A stretch of 64,000 nucleotides of DNA from Streptomyces dysideae (GTDB lineage Bacteria; Actinomycetota; Actinomycetes; Streptomycetales; Streptomycetaceae): contig NZ_KQ949113.1 in NCBI RefSeq assembly GCF_001514305.1, positions 1 to 64,000 of the forward strand, written 5' to 3'. This document shows positions 42,711-52,052 of the stretch, piece after piece. The notes under the pieces are model-generated. The model saw only the letters and a program-made list of their open reading frames with translations. It was not told the origin of the DNA and ran no database searches. The translations under genes were made by a program, and so were the position numbers. The first letter of the stretch is position 1. Each line of letters opens with the position of its first letter.

Positions 42711-43961
42711 TCAGAAGCGGCCCGATCCGCGGTACAGGTCCAGCTCGCCGTCCAGTTCGACGGCGAGCACCGTGGCGTGCGGATCGAGGTCGGCCGCGGT
42801 CGGCGGGGCGATCCAGAGGACGCCGACGGCCTCGTGCAGGCCGCCGACGACACGGTGGGAGAGCTCGGTGCCGGTGCCGAGGACCGTGACCTTGCGGACC
42901 GGCGTGACCAGGCCGCGGACGCCTATCTCGGCGCGCGGGATGTCGTACAGCGTGAGATAGAGGGTGCGGCGGTCGGCGGAGAGGGTGCTGGGCCCGTAGT
43001 GGTGCCCGGCCGGGAGTCCCCGCACGGTGCCGTACACGGCGTCGGCGTGCCCGGCGATCCAGTCCCCCAGGCCTTCGAGACGCTCGACCTGCGGCTGCGG
43101 GATGGTGCCGTCCTCCATCGGGCCGACGTCCAGGAGCAGGTTGCCGCCCCCGCCGATGGTCTCCGTGAAGTAGCTGATCAGCTGACTCAGGGACTTGTGG
43201 TTGTGGTCGTTGTGCTGGAAGCCCCACGAGTCGTTGATCGTCAGGCACAACTCCCAGGGGCCGGTGGGGGGTTCGATGGGGGCGCCCTGTTCCGGCGTGG
43301 CGTAGTCGCCCTCGCTGAGCATGCGGGCGTTGAAGACGACGTCGGGGCTGTACGAGCGGATGAGCGCGGCGAGTTCGGGGATCCGCCACTGTTCCTCGCT
43401 GCGGTCCCACTCTCCGTCGAACCACATCAGGTCGGGCCGGTAGCGGGAGGCCAGTTCGCGGATCTGGCCGTCGCGGTAGGCGATGAAACGCTCCCAGGCG
43501 TCGAGGTCCTCGTCCTCGGCGGAGCACTCGGAGTAGCGGTTGTCCTCCATCTCCGGCGGGCGGCCCGGCTTGCGGGTGGTGGCGTAGTCGGGGTGGTTCC
43601 AGTCGGAGTGCGAGTAGTACAGGCCGACCTTGAGGCCCTCCTCGCGCAGGGCGTCGGCGTAGCCGGTGATGTGGTCGCGGCCCAGGTTGAGATCGCCGTA
43701 CGCGGTGTCCCAGAGGGCGACGCCGTCGTGGTGGCGGCTGGTCAGGACGGCGTACTTGGCGCCGGCGCGTGCGAAGAGCTTCGCCCAGGCGTGCGGGTCG
43801 TACTTCGCGCCGGTGAAGCGGTCGAGCTGGGACATGTACTGGTCGTGCGGCACGATGTCGTCGTAGAACGACCAGGACTCCTGGACGCCGTCGACGGCGT
43901 AGATCCCCCAGTGGACGAAGATCCCCAACTTGGCGTCGGTGAACCACGGCTGCATGGGCAC
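42711..43961 (-). CDS. GH29 alpha-L-fucosidase
   Basis: A 416-aa glycoside hydrolase family 29 enzyme with no signal peptide, so probably cytoplasmic. KLGIFVHWGIYAV, TSRHHDGVALWD and DLMWFDGEWD (nucleophile D182) are intact; the C-terminal beta domain is short. The GTG at 43961 has GAGGAG seven bases upstream. It removes terminal L-fucose, here likely from oligosaccharides brought in by the nearby importer. It follows the alpha-mannosidase gene in the same direction with an 85-bp gap. Confidence 0.9.
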   Translation of the reverse strand: MPMQPWFTDAKLGIFVHWGIYAVDGVQESWSFYDDIVPHDQYMSQLDRFTGAKYDPHAWAKLFARAGAKYAVLTSRHHDGVALWDTAYGDLNLGRDHITGYADALREEGLKVGLYYSHSDWNHPDYATTRKPGRPPEMEDNRYSECSAEDEDLDAWERFIAYRDGQIRELASRYRPDLMWFDGEWDRSEEQWRIPELAALIRSYSPDVVFNARMLSEGDYATPEQGAPIEPPTGPWELCLTINDSWGFQHNDHNHKSLSQLISYFTETIGGGGNLLLDVGPMEDGTIPQPQVERLEGLGDWIAGHADAVYGTVRGLPAGHHYGPSTLSADRRTLYLTLYDIPRAEIGVRGLVTPVRKVTVLGTGTELSHRVVGGLHEAVGVLWIAPPTAADLDPHATVLAVELDGELDLYRGSGRF

Positions 43962-44046
43962 GGCTGAACTCCTCGGCGGAAGAAGGGGACTTCACGTGGG
44001 GGGTGGGGGCGGGCGCGGTGTGCGCGCCCGCCCCGGGTGCCGGTGG

Positions 44047-47000
44047 CTACCGGGCGGTGGTACCGCGCCGCAGACGCAGCGTCAGGACCTGGAAGGGGCG
44101 CAGTGAGACCGCGACCCCGCCGTCGCCGTCCACGTCCGTGTCCTCGAGCGGCCGCTCCAGGAGGTCGGTCACCTGTGCGCCGGCCAGCGGGAATCCGGTG
44201 CGCAAAACGCCCTGCGCACGGCCGCCACGTGACTCGTACAGGCGTACCACCACGTCGCCCGACGCGTCGTCGGCGAACTTGACCGCCTCGACGGTCACGC
44301 CGTCGCCGGACACCGAGACGACCGGTTCCGGAGCGCCCGCCGAATCCGCCACGCGCAGCGGCAGGTTGAGGGCGTAGCCCTCGGCGACCGTGTCCTCGAT
44401 GGTCGCGCCGGGCAGCAGCGCGTAGGTGAAGCGGTGCCTGCCCTGGTCGGCCTCGGGGTCCGGGATCCGCGGGGCGCGGACCAGGCTGAGCGCGACCGTG
44501 GTGGTCGTACCTCCGTCCTCGCGGACCGTGCGGGAGACGTCGTGGCCGTAGGTGGAGTCGTTGAGGACGGCGACGCCGTAGCCGGGCTCGGCGATGTGCA
44601 CCCAGCGGTGGCCGGAGACCTCGAAACGGGCCGCCTCCCAGGTGGTGTTGGTGTGGGTGGGCCGCTGGACGTGGCCGAACTGGATCTCCGCGGAGGAGTG
44701 CGCGGCCCGGACGTCCACCGGGAAGCCCGCCTTGAGGATCTTCTCGGCCTCGTGCCAGTCGATGTCGGTCTCGATGTCGATACGGGAGCTGCCCGCGCGG
44801 ACCGTGATCGTCTGGGTGATCGTCGACCCCTTGCCGAAGGCGCGCTCGACGCGGATCGCTCCGACGAGCGGGCTCTCCTCGACGACCGTGACGGACTCGG
44901 CGTCCAGCAGGTCCTTGTAGCGGTTCTTGTAGTGCTTGTCGATGTCCCAGGCATCCCAGTAGTTCGGGAGGTCGGTGTGCAGGCGCAGCAGGTTGCCCTT
45001 GCCGGCGAGGACTTCACGGTCGGCCCGTAGATCGAATACGGACGACAGTGTGCCGTCCTCCGCCACTTCCACCCGGACCAGACCGTTGTCCAGGACCCGA
45101 CCGGTCACGGTCACGGTCACGGGCCGGGCGGGCTCGGCGTCCGCCAGGGGCGCGCAGCCGTTCGCGGGCACCTCGACGTACACCGGTGCGCCCTCGGGCG
45201 TGCGGACCACCTCGGCACGGTCGTACGGGCTCGTGTTGAAGACCCGCGGGGTGCCGCCACCCAGCGCGGCGACCGCCTCGGCGGTCAGCGCCTCCAACTC
45301 CTCGGCCACCCGCGCGTATTCGGCCTCGGCCTCCCGGTGCACCCAGGCGATCGAGGAGCCCGGCAGGATGTCGTGGAACTGGTGCAGCAGGACCGTCTTC
45401 CACAGCCGGTCGAGCTTCTCGTACGGGTACGTGTAGCCCGGCGCGTGCAGTGCGGCGGTTGTCGCCCACAACTCGGCCTCGCGGAGCTTGTGTTCGCTGC
45501 GCCGGTTGCCCTGCTTGGTGCGGGCCTGCGAGGTGTAGGTGGCGCGGTGCAGCTCGAGGTAGAGCTCGCCGTTCCAGACCGGGGCGTCCTCGTATTCCGC
45601 ACGGGCCTTCGCGAAGAACTGGTCCGGGTGCTCCACGACGACCTTGGGTGAGCCCTCCAAGTCGGCGAGCCTGCGGGCCCGTTCCATGATCTCGCGGGTG
45701 GGGCCGCCACCGCCGTCGCCCCAGCCGAAGGGGGCGAGGGAGCGCGTACCGCCGCCCTTCTCCGAGTAGTTGCGGACGGCGCGGTCCATCTCCTCGCCGC
45801 TGAACCGGGCGTTGTAGGTGTCGACCGGCGGGAAGTGCGTGAAGATGCGGGTGCCGTCGATGCCCTCCCACCAGAAGGTGTGGTGGGGGAACTTGTTGGT
45901 CTGGTTCCAGGAGATCTTCTGGGTGAGGAACCACTCGTTGCCGGCCAGTTTGGCGAGCTGCGGGTAGGCGGCGGTGTAGCCGAAGGAGTCCGGCAGCCAG
46001 ACGCCCTTGGTCTCGATGCCGAAGTGCTCGATGAAGAACCGCTTGCCGTGGATCAGCTGGCGGGCCATCGCCTCACCGCCGGGCAGGTTGCCGTCGGCCT
46101 CCACCCACATGCCGCCGACCGGCGCCCACTGGCCCTTCTTCACGGAGTCCTGGATGCGGGCCCACACGTGCGGGTAGTTGTCGCGCACCCACTCGTACTG
46201 CTGGGCCTGCGAGCAGGCGAAGATGAAGTCGTCGTACTCGTCGGCCAGCGAGGTCACGTTGGAGAAGGTGCGCGACGTCTTGCGCTTGGTCTCCCGGATG
46301 GGCCACAGCCAGGCGGAGTCGATGTGCGCGTGGCCGACGCCGGAGATGGTGTGGGCGCTGGCGTGCGCGGGCCGGGCCAGGACGGGGGCGAGTACCTCGC
46401 GGACAGCGGCGGCGCTGCCGGCGACGTCGTCCAGGTCCAGGGTGTCCATGGCGCGGTCGAGGGCGTGCATGATCTCGTGGCGGCGCGGCTCGTGCTCGCC
46501 GAGGTGGACCATGAGCCCGCGCAGCACTTGGAGGTCCAGGTCGAGGTGCCAGACCTCCTCGTCCAGAACGGCGATGTCGGCGCGCTGGAAGACGTAGATC
46601 GGCTTGTCGCCGGCCGTGAGGATGTCGCCCATGGGCGTGATCTTGGAGAAGTTGTCGGCGAGGATGTCGGGGTTCGAGGCCGCCTCGACCAGGTAGTCGA
46701 TCCGCTCGCCGCCCGTCGCCGGGTTGGCGATCGGCACGTACTGGTTGAGCGGGTTGACCGCCTTCAGCGGCGTCCCGTTCGTCAGGTGGACCAGCGCCTC
46801 GGCCTGGTTGCCGGGCCATTCGCCCACGAAGCCGAGGTCGATGACCGCCTCGACGCGCTTGCCGGCCCACTCGGCGGGCACCTGTCCGCGCATCCGGAAC
46901 CAGGTCGTGCCCCACGGCGGACCCCACGGGGTGTCCATCGCGACGGGCTCGTACGGCGCCGCGGCGGCCTCCGCGAACGGGACCGGCTCGCCCGGCGCCT

Positions 47001-47109
47001 GCCAGGCCTCGACCTCGAAGGGGACGGTGGCCGCGTAGATCGCGGGCTTGATGCGCTGGGTGTGGACGCGCTCGACGCGCTCCTCGATCCTGCGGCGTTC
47101 GTCGTGCAT
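44047..47109 (-). CDS. GH38 alpha-mannosidase
   Basis: A 1020-aa family 38 alpha-mannosidase without signal peptide. Zinc ligands are in GHAHIDSAWLWPIRET (H260 or H262, D264), the nucleophile is D374 (VWLPDSFGYTAAYPQ), and LLHQFHDILPGSSI is the conserved late histidine block; the C-terminal beta-sandwich domains follow. GGAG lies six bases before the ATG. Releases mannose from high-mannose type or related glycans. It lies 60 bp downstream of the GH4 gene, with its own LacI-like operator in that gap. Confidence 0.93.
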   Translation of the reverse strand: MHDERRRIEERVERVHTQRIKPAIYAATVPFEVEAWQAPGEPVPFAEAAAAPYEPVAMDTPWGPPWGTTWFRMRGQVPAEWAGKRVEAVIDLGFVGEWPGNQAEALVHLTNGTPLKAVNPLNQYVPIANPATGGERIDYLVEAASNPDILADNFSKITPMGDILTAGDKPIYVFQRADIAVLDEEVWHLDLDLQVLRGLMVHLGEHEPRRHEIMHALDRAMDTLDLDDVAGSAAAVREVLAPVLARPAHASAHTISGVGHAHIDSAWLWPIRETKRKTSRTFSNVTSLADEYDDFIFACSQAQQYEWVRDNYPHVWARIQDSVKKGQWAPVGGMWVEADGNLPGGEAMARQLIHGKRFFIEHFGIETKGVWLPDSFGYTAAYPQLAKLAGNEWFLTQKISWNQTNKFPHHTFWWEGIDGTRIFTHFPPVDTYNARFSGEEMDRAVRNYSEKGGGTRSLAPFGWGDGGGGPTREIMERARRLADLEGSPKVVVEHPDQFFAKARAEYEDAPVWNGELYLELHRATYTSQARTKQGNRRSEHKLREAELWATTAALHAPGYTYPYEKLDRLWKTVLLHQFHDILPGSSIAWVHREAEAEYARVAEELEALTAEAVAALGGGTPRVFNTSPYDRAEVVRTPEGAPVYVEVPANGCAPLADAEPARPVTVTVTGRVLDNGLVRVEVAEDGTLSSVFDLRADREVLAGKGNLLRLHTDLPNYWDAWDIDKHYKNRYKDLLDAESVTVVEESPLVGAIRVERAFGKGSTITQTITVRAGSSRIDIETDIDWHEAEKILKAGFPVDVRAAHSSAEIQFGHVQRPTHTNTTWEAARFEVSGHRWVHIAEPGYGVAVLNDSTYGHDVSRTVREDGGTTTTVALSLVRAPRIPDPEADQGRHRFTYALLPGATIEDTVAEGYALNLPLRVADSAGAPEPVVSVSGDGVTVEAVKFADDASGDVVVRLYESRGGRAQGVLRTGFPLAGAQVTDLLERPLEDTDVDGDGGVAVSLRPFQVLTLRLRRGTTAR

Positions 47110-47143
47110 GAAAATCTCCAGAAAACCGGGAAGCCAGGGAGAG

Positions 47144-47159
47144 TGGAAAGCGCTTACCA
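47144..47159. promoter_or_regulatory. LacI-type operator upstream of alpha-mannosidase
   Basis: TGGAAAGCGCTTACCA is palindromic except for one pair and carries the central GCGC of catabolite/LacI-type operators. It sits 35 bp upstream of the mannosidase start. No LacI gene is in this locus, so a global or distant regulator would act here. Confidence 0.55.
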
Positions 47160-47168
47160 GCAGCGCGC

Positions 47169-48509
47169 TTACTTAAGGTACGCCAGGCCGGGATGGACGT
47201 CGGTGTAGCCCTCGACCAGCCTGCGGGCGACGTTCACGGAGTCGACCAGCGGGTGCAGCGCGAACGCCTTCACCGCCGTCCTGCGGGAGCCGGACTCGGC
47301 GGCGGCCAGCACCTCGCGTTCGACCGCCTTGACCGCGCAGACCAGGCCGGTGGCGTGGTCGGGCAGCGGGGCGACGGCGACCGGGTGGGCGCCGTTGGCG
47401 TCGACGAGGCAGGGGACCTCGATGACGGCGTCCGTGTCGAGCACGGAGAGGGTGCCCTGGTTGCGGACGTTGAGGATCAGGGTGGTGCGCTCGTCACGGG
47501 CGATGGCCCGCATCAGGGCGAGGGCCACCTTCTCGTAGCCGCCGGACAGGTCGTCGGCCTCGCGTTCGCCGGCGCCCGCCGTCTCCCGGTTCTCGGACAT
47601 GTAGGTGGCCTCGCGCTCGGCGCGGGTACGGTCCCAGGCGGTCAGGGCGGCCGCGTCGGGGCGCTTCATCTCCTCGTAGAAGCGGGCCTGCTGGTCGGCC
47701 AGGAAGGCGCCGCGGGTCTTCTCGGCCTCCTGGTAGGAGCGGACGGCTTCCCGGTTGAAGTAGTAGTAGTGCAGGTACTCGTTGGGGATCGCGCCCAGCG
47801 ACTGCAGCCAGTCGACGCCGAAGAGCTTGCCCTCCTCGAAGGAGCCGAGCAGATCGGGGTCGGCGAGCAGGCGCGGCAGCTCGTCGCGGCCGGCGATGCG
47901 CAGGCCGCGCACCCAGCCGAGGTGGTTGAGGCCGACGTAGTCGATCCATGCCTCGCCCGGGTTCTTGGCGCCGAGCACCCGGGCGATACGGCGGCCGAGG
48001 CCGACCGGCGAGTCGCAGATGCCGATGACGCGGTCGCCGAGGTGGCGGGACATGGCCTCGGTGACCAGTCCGGCCGGGTTGGTGAAGTTGATGAGCCAGG
48101 CGTCGGGAGCCAGGCGGGCCACGCGCTGGGCGATGTCGACGGCGACCGGAACCGTCCGCAGACCGTATGCGATCCCTCCGGCGCCGACCGTCTCCTGGCC
48201 GAGGACGCCCTCCGCGAGCGCGACCCGCTCGTCGTTCGCCCGGCCCTCCAGGCCGCCGACGCGGATCGCGGAGAAGATGAAGTCCGCACCGCGCAGGGCC
48301 TCGTCGAGGTCGGTGGTGGCGGTCACCTTGGGGGCGTCGGGCACGTCGCCCGCCTGTTCGACGAGGACCCTGGTCACGGCCGACAGCCGACCCGCGTCCA
48401 GGTCGTGCAGCACGACATGGGTGACCCGGCCCTCGGCGCGGTCCCCCAGCAGTGCCCCGTACACGAGCGGCACCCGGAATCCGCCGCCGCCGAGAATCGT
48501 CAGTTTCAC
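47169..48509 (-). CDS. GH4 family glycosidase (6-phospho-beta-glucosidase-like)
   Basis: A 446-aa NAD- and metal-dependent family 4 glycosidase. The dinucleotide motif LTILGGGGFRVP begins at residue 3; FIFSAIRVGGLEGRANDERV, INFTNPAGLVTEA, ICDSPVGL and VGLNHLGWVRGL include the metal-binding Asn, Cys and His residues. LacZ-like phospho-specificity cannot be deduced; several actinobacterial members act without phosphate. The gene precedes the mannosidase and is divergent in position from the DeoR gene by 286 bp in the same direction. Confidence 0.89.
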   Translation of the reverse strand: MKLTILGGGGFRVPLVYGALLGDRAEGRVTHVVLHDLDAGRLSAVTRVLVEQAGDVPDAPKVTATTDLDEALRGADFIFSAIRVGGLEGRANDERVALAEGVLGQETVGAGGIAYGLRTVPVAVDIAQRVARLAPDAWLINFTNPAGLVTEAMSRHLGDRVIGICDSPVGLGRRIARVLGAKNPGEAWIDYVGLNHLGWVRGLRIAGRDELPRLLADPDLLGSFEEGKLFGVDWLQSLGAIPNEYLHYYYFNREAVRSYQEAEKTRGAFLADQQARFYEEMKRPDAAALTAWDRTRAEREATYMSENRETAGAGEREADDLSGGYEKVALALMRAIARDERTTLILNVRNQGTLSVLDTDAVIEVPCLVDANGAHPVAVAPLPDHATGLVCAVKAVEREVLAAAESGSRRTAVKAFALHPLVDSVNVARRLVEGYTDVHPGLAYLK

Positions 48510-48598
48510 CGGCTTCCTCCAAAGATTCCCCGGCGTTCAGACTGGGCAGCGATCGGATCTCCACAGAGCATGACACGGGACAGATCTTCGCCCGTTGA

Positions 48599-48610
48599 GC
48601 AGATATCTGC
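48599..48610. promoter_or_regulatory. Perfect 12-bp palindrome upstream of GH4 gene
   Basis: GCAGATATCTGC is a perfect palindrome about 90 bp upstream of the GH4 start, in the 286-bp gap after the DeoR gene. Best read as a regulator site for the glycosidase unit. Nothing else was seen in this gap. Confidence 0.45.
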
Positions 48611-48795
48611 CCGCATGCACGAGTAGGGTCCACACAGTGCGTTGCGAGAACCAAGCACGCGCCGTCTCCTTGCACTTGTTCCAAGAACCCGGGCTGGTTT
48701 CAACCCGGCTGGTGTTGATCGTGTAGGACTCGACCGCTTGCTGAGCGTTCGAGCAGCGTGAGCCAGGAATCTCCTTCGGTTTCGAGGGAGAGGAT

Positions 48796-49581
48796 TCAAG
48801 CTTGCACCTCTCCTGCCACCACTACCTCGACGCGGGCCTCCTCCAGGGAGGCCCGCGTCGCCGCGTTCACCGGCGCGTTCGTCACCACCACGTCCAGGTC
48901 CTCGGGACCGCAGACCTTCGCCATGCCCGTACCCGGGAACTTCGCAGCGTCGGCGAGCAGCACGACCTTGTCACTTGCCTTGATCATGGCCCGTTTCACC
49001 GGCACCTCGACGACCGTCGTGTCCATCACCTGCCCACCCGGGCGCACTCCACTGGTGCCGAGGAAGAGCCAGTCGGCGTGCAGCTGGCGCAGGTTGTCCT
49101 CGGTGAGGAAGCCGACCAGGGAGCGGTACTCGCGGCGGACCATGCCGCCGAGGAGGACCAGCTCGATGCCCTCGTCGTCGGCGAGCTCCTCGTACACCAC
49201 CAGGTTGCTGGTGATCACCGTGAGGCGGCGACCGTGCAGCTGGCGGGCCAGCCGGTAGGCGGTGGTGCCGATGTCGAGCAGCACCGACTGGCCGTCCGCG
49301 ACCATGGCGGCCGCGTGCGCGGCTATCGCGTCCTTCTCGGCCACGCGCACCTCGGCGACCTCGGCGAAGGGCTGGTCGCCCTCGTCGACGACGGCGCCGC
49401 CGTGCACCCGGGTGAGCAGTCCGTCTTCCTCCAGTTTGACCAGGTCGCGCCTGATCGTGGCGGGGCTCACACCCAGCTGCTCGGAGAGATCGGTCACGGC
49501 CGCGGGGCCACCGGAGCGCAGGGCCCGCAGGATGAGTTGATGTCGTCGTTCTGCCAGCACACCATGAACACTACTCGTCAT
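48796..49581 (-). CDS. DeoR/GlpR-family regulator of the glycan locus
   Basis: A 261-aa DeoR-type repressor. The helix-turn-helix is at about 15-50 (RRHQLILRALRSGGPAAVTD, LSEQLGVSPATIRRDLVKLE), the GlpR effector domain has VLLDIGTTAYRLARQL and the VITSNLVVYEELA stretch. These respond to sugar phosphates. The ATG at 49581 is the natural start. It is divergent from the PfkB kinase, whose phosphorylated product is a natural inducer candidate, and precedes the GH4-GH38-GH29 genes. Confidence 0.9.
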   Translation of the reverse strand: MTSSVHGVLAERRHQLILRALRSGGPAAVTDLSEQLGVSPATIRRDLVKLEEDGLLTRVHGGAVVDEGDQPFAEVAEVRVAEKDAIAAHAAAMVADGQSVLLDIGTTAYRLARQLHGRRLTVITSNLVVYEELADDEGIELVLLGGMVRREYRSLVGFLTEDNLRQLHADWLFLGTSGVRPGGQVMDTTVVEVPVKRAMIKASDKVVLLADAAKFPGTGMAKVCGPEDLDVVVTNAPVNAATRASLEEARVEVVVAGEVQA

Positions 49582-49693
49582 CTTCAATCATTTCTATGCT
49601 TGCTTCTGCTCAGGTATTGACCAATGTCGCTGGGCGGCGCACGATTCCGATCACCGAATCGAAGAGTTTTGACGAACTCTGCGACGAGAGGAT

Positions 49694-50722
49694 GTGCGCG
49701 TGGACGACGACCGGCCCGACGTGCTGCTGACCGGGCTGCTCTTCTACGACCTCGTTCTCACGGGTCTGGGCAGGCCGCCGACGCCGGGCGAGGAGATCTG
49801 GACCGGCGGCATGGGCTGCGGCCCGGGCGGTATCGCCAACCTGGCGGTGGCCGCCGCCCGCTTCGGCCTGCGGACGTCCCTGGCCACGGTCTTCGGCGAC
49901 GACTTCTACGGGGAGTACTGCCGTGACGTCCTCGACGGCCAGGAAGGCGTCGACCTGTCCCTCTCGCGCACGGCGGACGGCTGGCACACCCCGGTCACCG
50001 TCTCCCTCGCCCACGGCGCCGACCGGGCCCTCGTCACCCACGGCCAGGAACCGCCGTACTCGCAGGACACCCTGATGGGCGACCCACCCGAGGCGCTGAC
50101 GGCCCTCGTGCACATCGAGGCCGAGCCCCGGGCCTGGCTGGCCAAGGCGGCGGCGAACGGCACACAGATCTACGCGGACGTCGGCTGGGACCCCTCCCAG
50201 GAGTGGTCGCGCGACCTGCTCGACCAGCTCTCCCTGTGCCATGCCTTCCTCCCGAACGAGACCGAGGCGATGGCCTACACCCGCACCGACAGCGCGGTCG
50301 CCGCGCTCGGCACGCTCTCCGAGCTGGTGCCGGTCGCCGTGGTCACCCGGGGCGGGGACGGCGCGATCGCGGTGGACCAGACCACCGGCGAGTACGCGGA
50401 GGTCCCGGCCCTCGACATCGACGTCCTGGACGCGACGGGCGCCGGTGACGTCTTCGGCGCGAGCTTCGTCGCCGCCTCGCTCGGCGGCTGGCCGCTGGAG
50501 GAACGGCTGCGGTTCGCGGTCCTCTCCGCCGGCCTGTCCGTCCGGCACCACGGCGGTGCGCTGGCCGCTCCCGGCTGGTACGGCGTCGACCGGTGGTGGC
50601 GCTCGCTGACCGACCCCGAACTGAAGCGCGCGTACGGCTTCCTGGCGGAGCGGCTGCCGGACGACCCCGGCCCGCCGGTCGAGTACGCGCCCGTCACACC
50701 CCCGAACAGCACCTCCCACTGA
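49694..50722 (+). CDS. PfkB-family carbohydrate kinase
   Basis: A sugar kinase of about 342 aa in the ribokinase/PfkB family. N-terminal GGPGGIANLAVAAARFG-like block (GCGPGGIANLAVAAARFGLR), the anion-hole motif DATGAGDVFGASFVA near residue 250 and FLPNETEAMAYT are present. GTG codons at 49694 and 49700 are both possible starts. First gene of the plus-strand importer operon; it likely phosphorylates a monosaccharide released by the locus (mannose, fucose-derived ketose or galactose-derived sugar). Confidence 0.86.
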   Translation: MRVDDDRPDVLLTGLLFYDLVLTGLGRPPTPGEEIWTGGMGCGPGGIANLAVAAARFGLRTSLATVFGDDFYGEYCRDVLDGQEGVDLSLSRTADGWHTPVTVSLAHGADRALVTHGQEPPYSQDTLMGDPPEALTALVHIEAEPRAWLAKAAANGTQIYADVGWDPSQEWSRDLLDQLSLCHAFLPNETEAMAYTRTDSAVAALGTLSELVPVAVVTRGGDGAIAVDQTTGEYAEVPALDIDVLDATGAGDVFGASFVAASLGGWPLEERLRFAVLSAGLSVRHHGGALAAPGWYGVDRWWRSLTDPELKRAYGFLAERLPDDPGPPVEYAPVTPPNSTSH

Positions 50723-50765
50723 CCCCTTGTCGCACACGGCACACATTCGAAAGGCGGTGGGAGCT

Positions 50766-52052
50766 GTGCGGCTCTCACGAAGAGGCCTGCTGCGCGCGGG
50801 CCTGGCCGGTACGGCCGCCACGGCGCTCGGCGGACTGGCGACCGGCTGCGCCGTTCCGACCGGGTCGACCGGCCGGAACATGGTCCTGTGGTACTGGAGC
50901 GGCGGTCTGAGCGACACCGTCGTCAAGGAGGCCAAGGCCCGCTACGACGGCGACGTGACCCTCAAGGCCCAGCAGATCGGCGGCTACTACCGGTCCAAGC
51001 TGATCACCACCATGGCCGGCCGCGCCCACATCCCCGACATCGCGGGGCTCAAGGGCGAGGACATGGCCTCGTATCTGCCGAACGCCGGCCAGTTCGTGGA
51101 CCTGCGGACGCTCGGCGCGGACAAGCTCAAGAGCCAGTACCTGGACTGGAAGTGGCAGCAGGCGGTGGCCCCCGACGGCAGCCTCATCGGCTTCCCGATC
51201 GATGTCGGCCCGGTCGTGCACTACTACATGCCCGCCGTATTCGAGAAGGCCGGCCTGCCTCACGAGCCGGACGACGTGTCCCGGGGGCTCGACACCTGGG
51301 ACAAGTTCTTCGCGGCGGGCGAACAACTGAAGAAGCGGATCCCCGGGACGTACATCCTCACCGACGTCGGCAGCGTCTTCGAGATGTCGATCGGCCAGGG
51401 CACCAAGCGATTCGTCGACAAGGACATGCGTTTCATCGGGGACCAGGACCATGTGCGCACGTGCTGGGACCGTGCCGTGGAGGCCAAGCGGCGCGGGATC
51501 GTGTCGAGCATCGTGAGCGGTACGCCCGACTCGATCTCGGCCAAGGAGAAGGGGCTGCTGCCCAGCGCGCTGAACGCCTCCTGGGCCGCGGGCGACCTCA
51601 AGCTCGAAGTGCCGAAGACCGAGGGCAAGTGGCGGGTGGCCAACTGTCCGGGCGGTCCGTCGAACGTCGGCGGTTCCTTCCTGGCGATCACCAAGGCGTG
51701 CCGGGAACCCGAGCGGGCCTTCGAGATCATCACCTGGATGCTCGACGCGGACAACCAGGCGCAGGGCTTCGTGGAGGCCGGGCTCTTCCCGTCGACGCCG
51801 GCCTCGTACTCGATGAAGAAGCTGCGCGAGCCCGACCCGTTCTTCGGCGACCAGATCACGATGGACGTCTACGGGCCGGCCGCCGAGAAGATCCCGGTCG
51901 CCTTCAACAGCCCGTACGACATCGCCCTCGGGCAGCCCATCCGGGACGAGATCAAGAACGTGGGCGTCCTCGGCAAGAATCCCGACGAAGCCTGGAGTGA
52001 CGCCATGAGCAAGTGCCGTCGCATAGCGGACCACCTGGGGGTGAGTTACTGA
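50766..52052 (+). CDS. Tat-exported sugar-binding lipoprotein
   Basis: A 428-aa family 1 solute-binding protein. The N-terminus RLSRRGLLRAGLAGTAATAL carries a twin-arginine motif and ends in a lipobox (LATGC), so it is likely exported folded and then lipidated. The body matches sugar-binding proteins (GGYYRSKLITTMAG, IGFPIDVGPVVHYYMP, GGSFLAITKACREP). The GTG at 50766 gives the shortest clean Tat signal; GTG at 50757 is also possible. The stop overlaps the permease start by TGATG. Confidence 0.9.
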   Translation: MRLSRRGLLRAGLAGTAATALGGLATGCAVPTGSTGRNMVLWYWSGGLSDTVVKEAKARYDGDVTLKAQQIGGYYRSKLITTMAGRAHIPDIAGLKGEDMASYLPNAGQFVDLRTLGADKLKSQYLDWKWQQAVAPDGSLIGFPIDVGPVVHYYMPAVFEKAGLPHEPDDVSRGLDTWDKFFAAGEQLKKRIPGTYILTDVGSVFEMSIGQGTKRFVDKDMRFIGDQDHVRTCWDRAVEAKRRGIVSSIVSGTPDSISAKEKGLLPSALNASWAAGDLKLEVPKTEGKWRVANCPGGPSNVGGSFLAITKACREPERAFEIITWMLDADNQAQGFVEAGLFPSTPASYSMKKLREPDPFFGDQITMDVYGPAAEKIPVAFNSPYDIALGQPIRDEIKNVGVLGKNPDEAWSDAMSKCRRIADHLGVSY

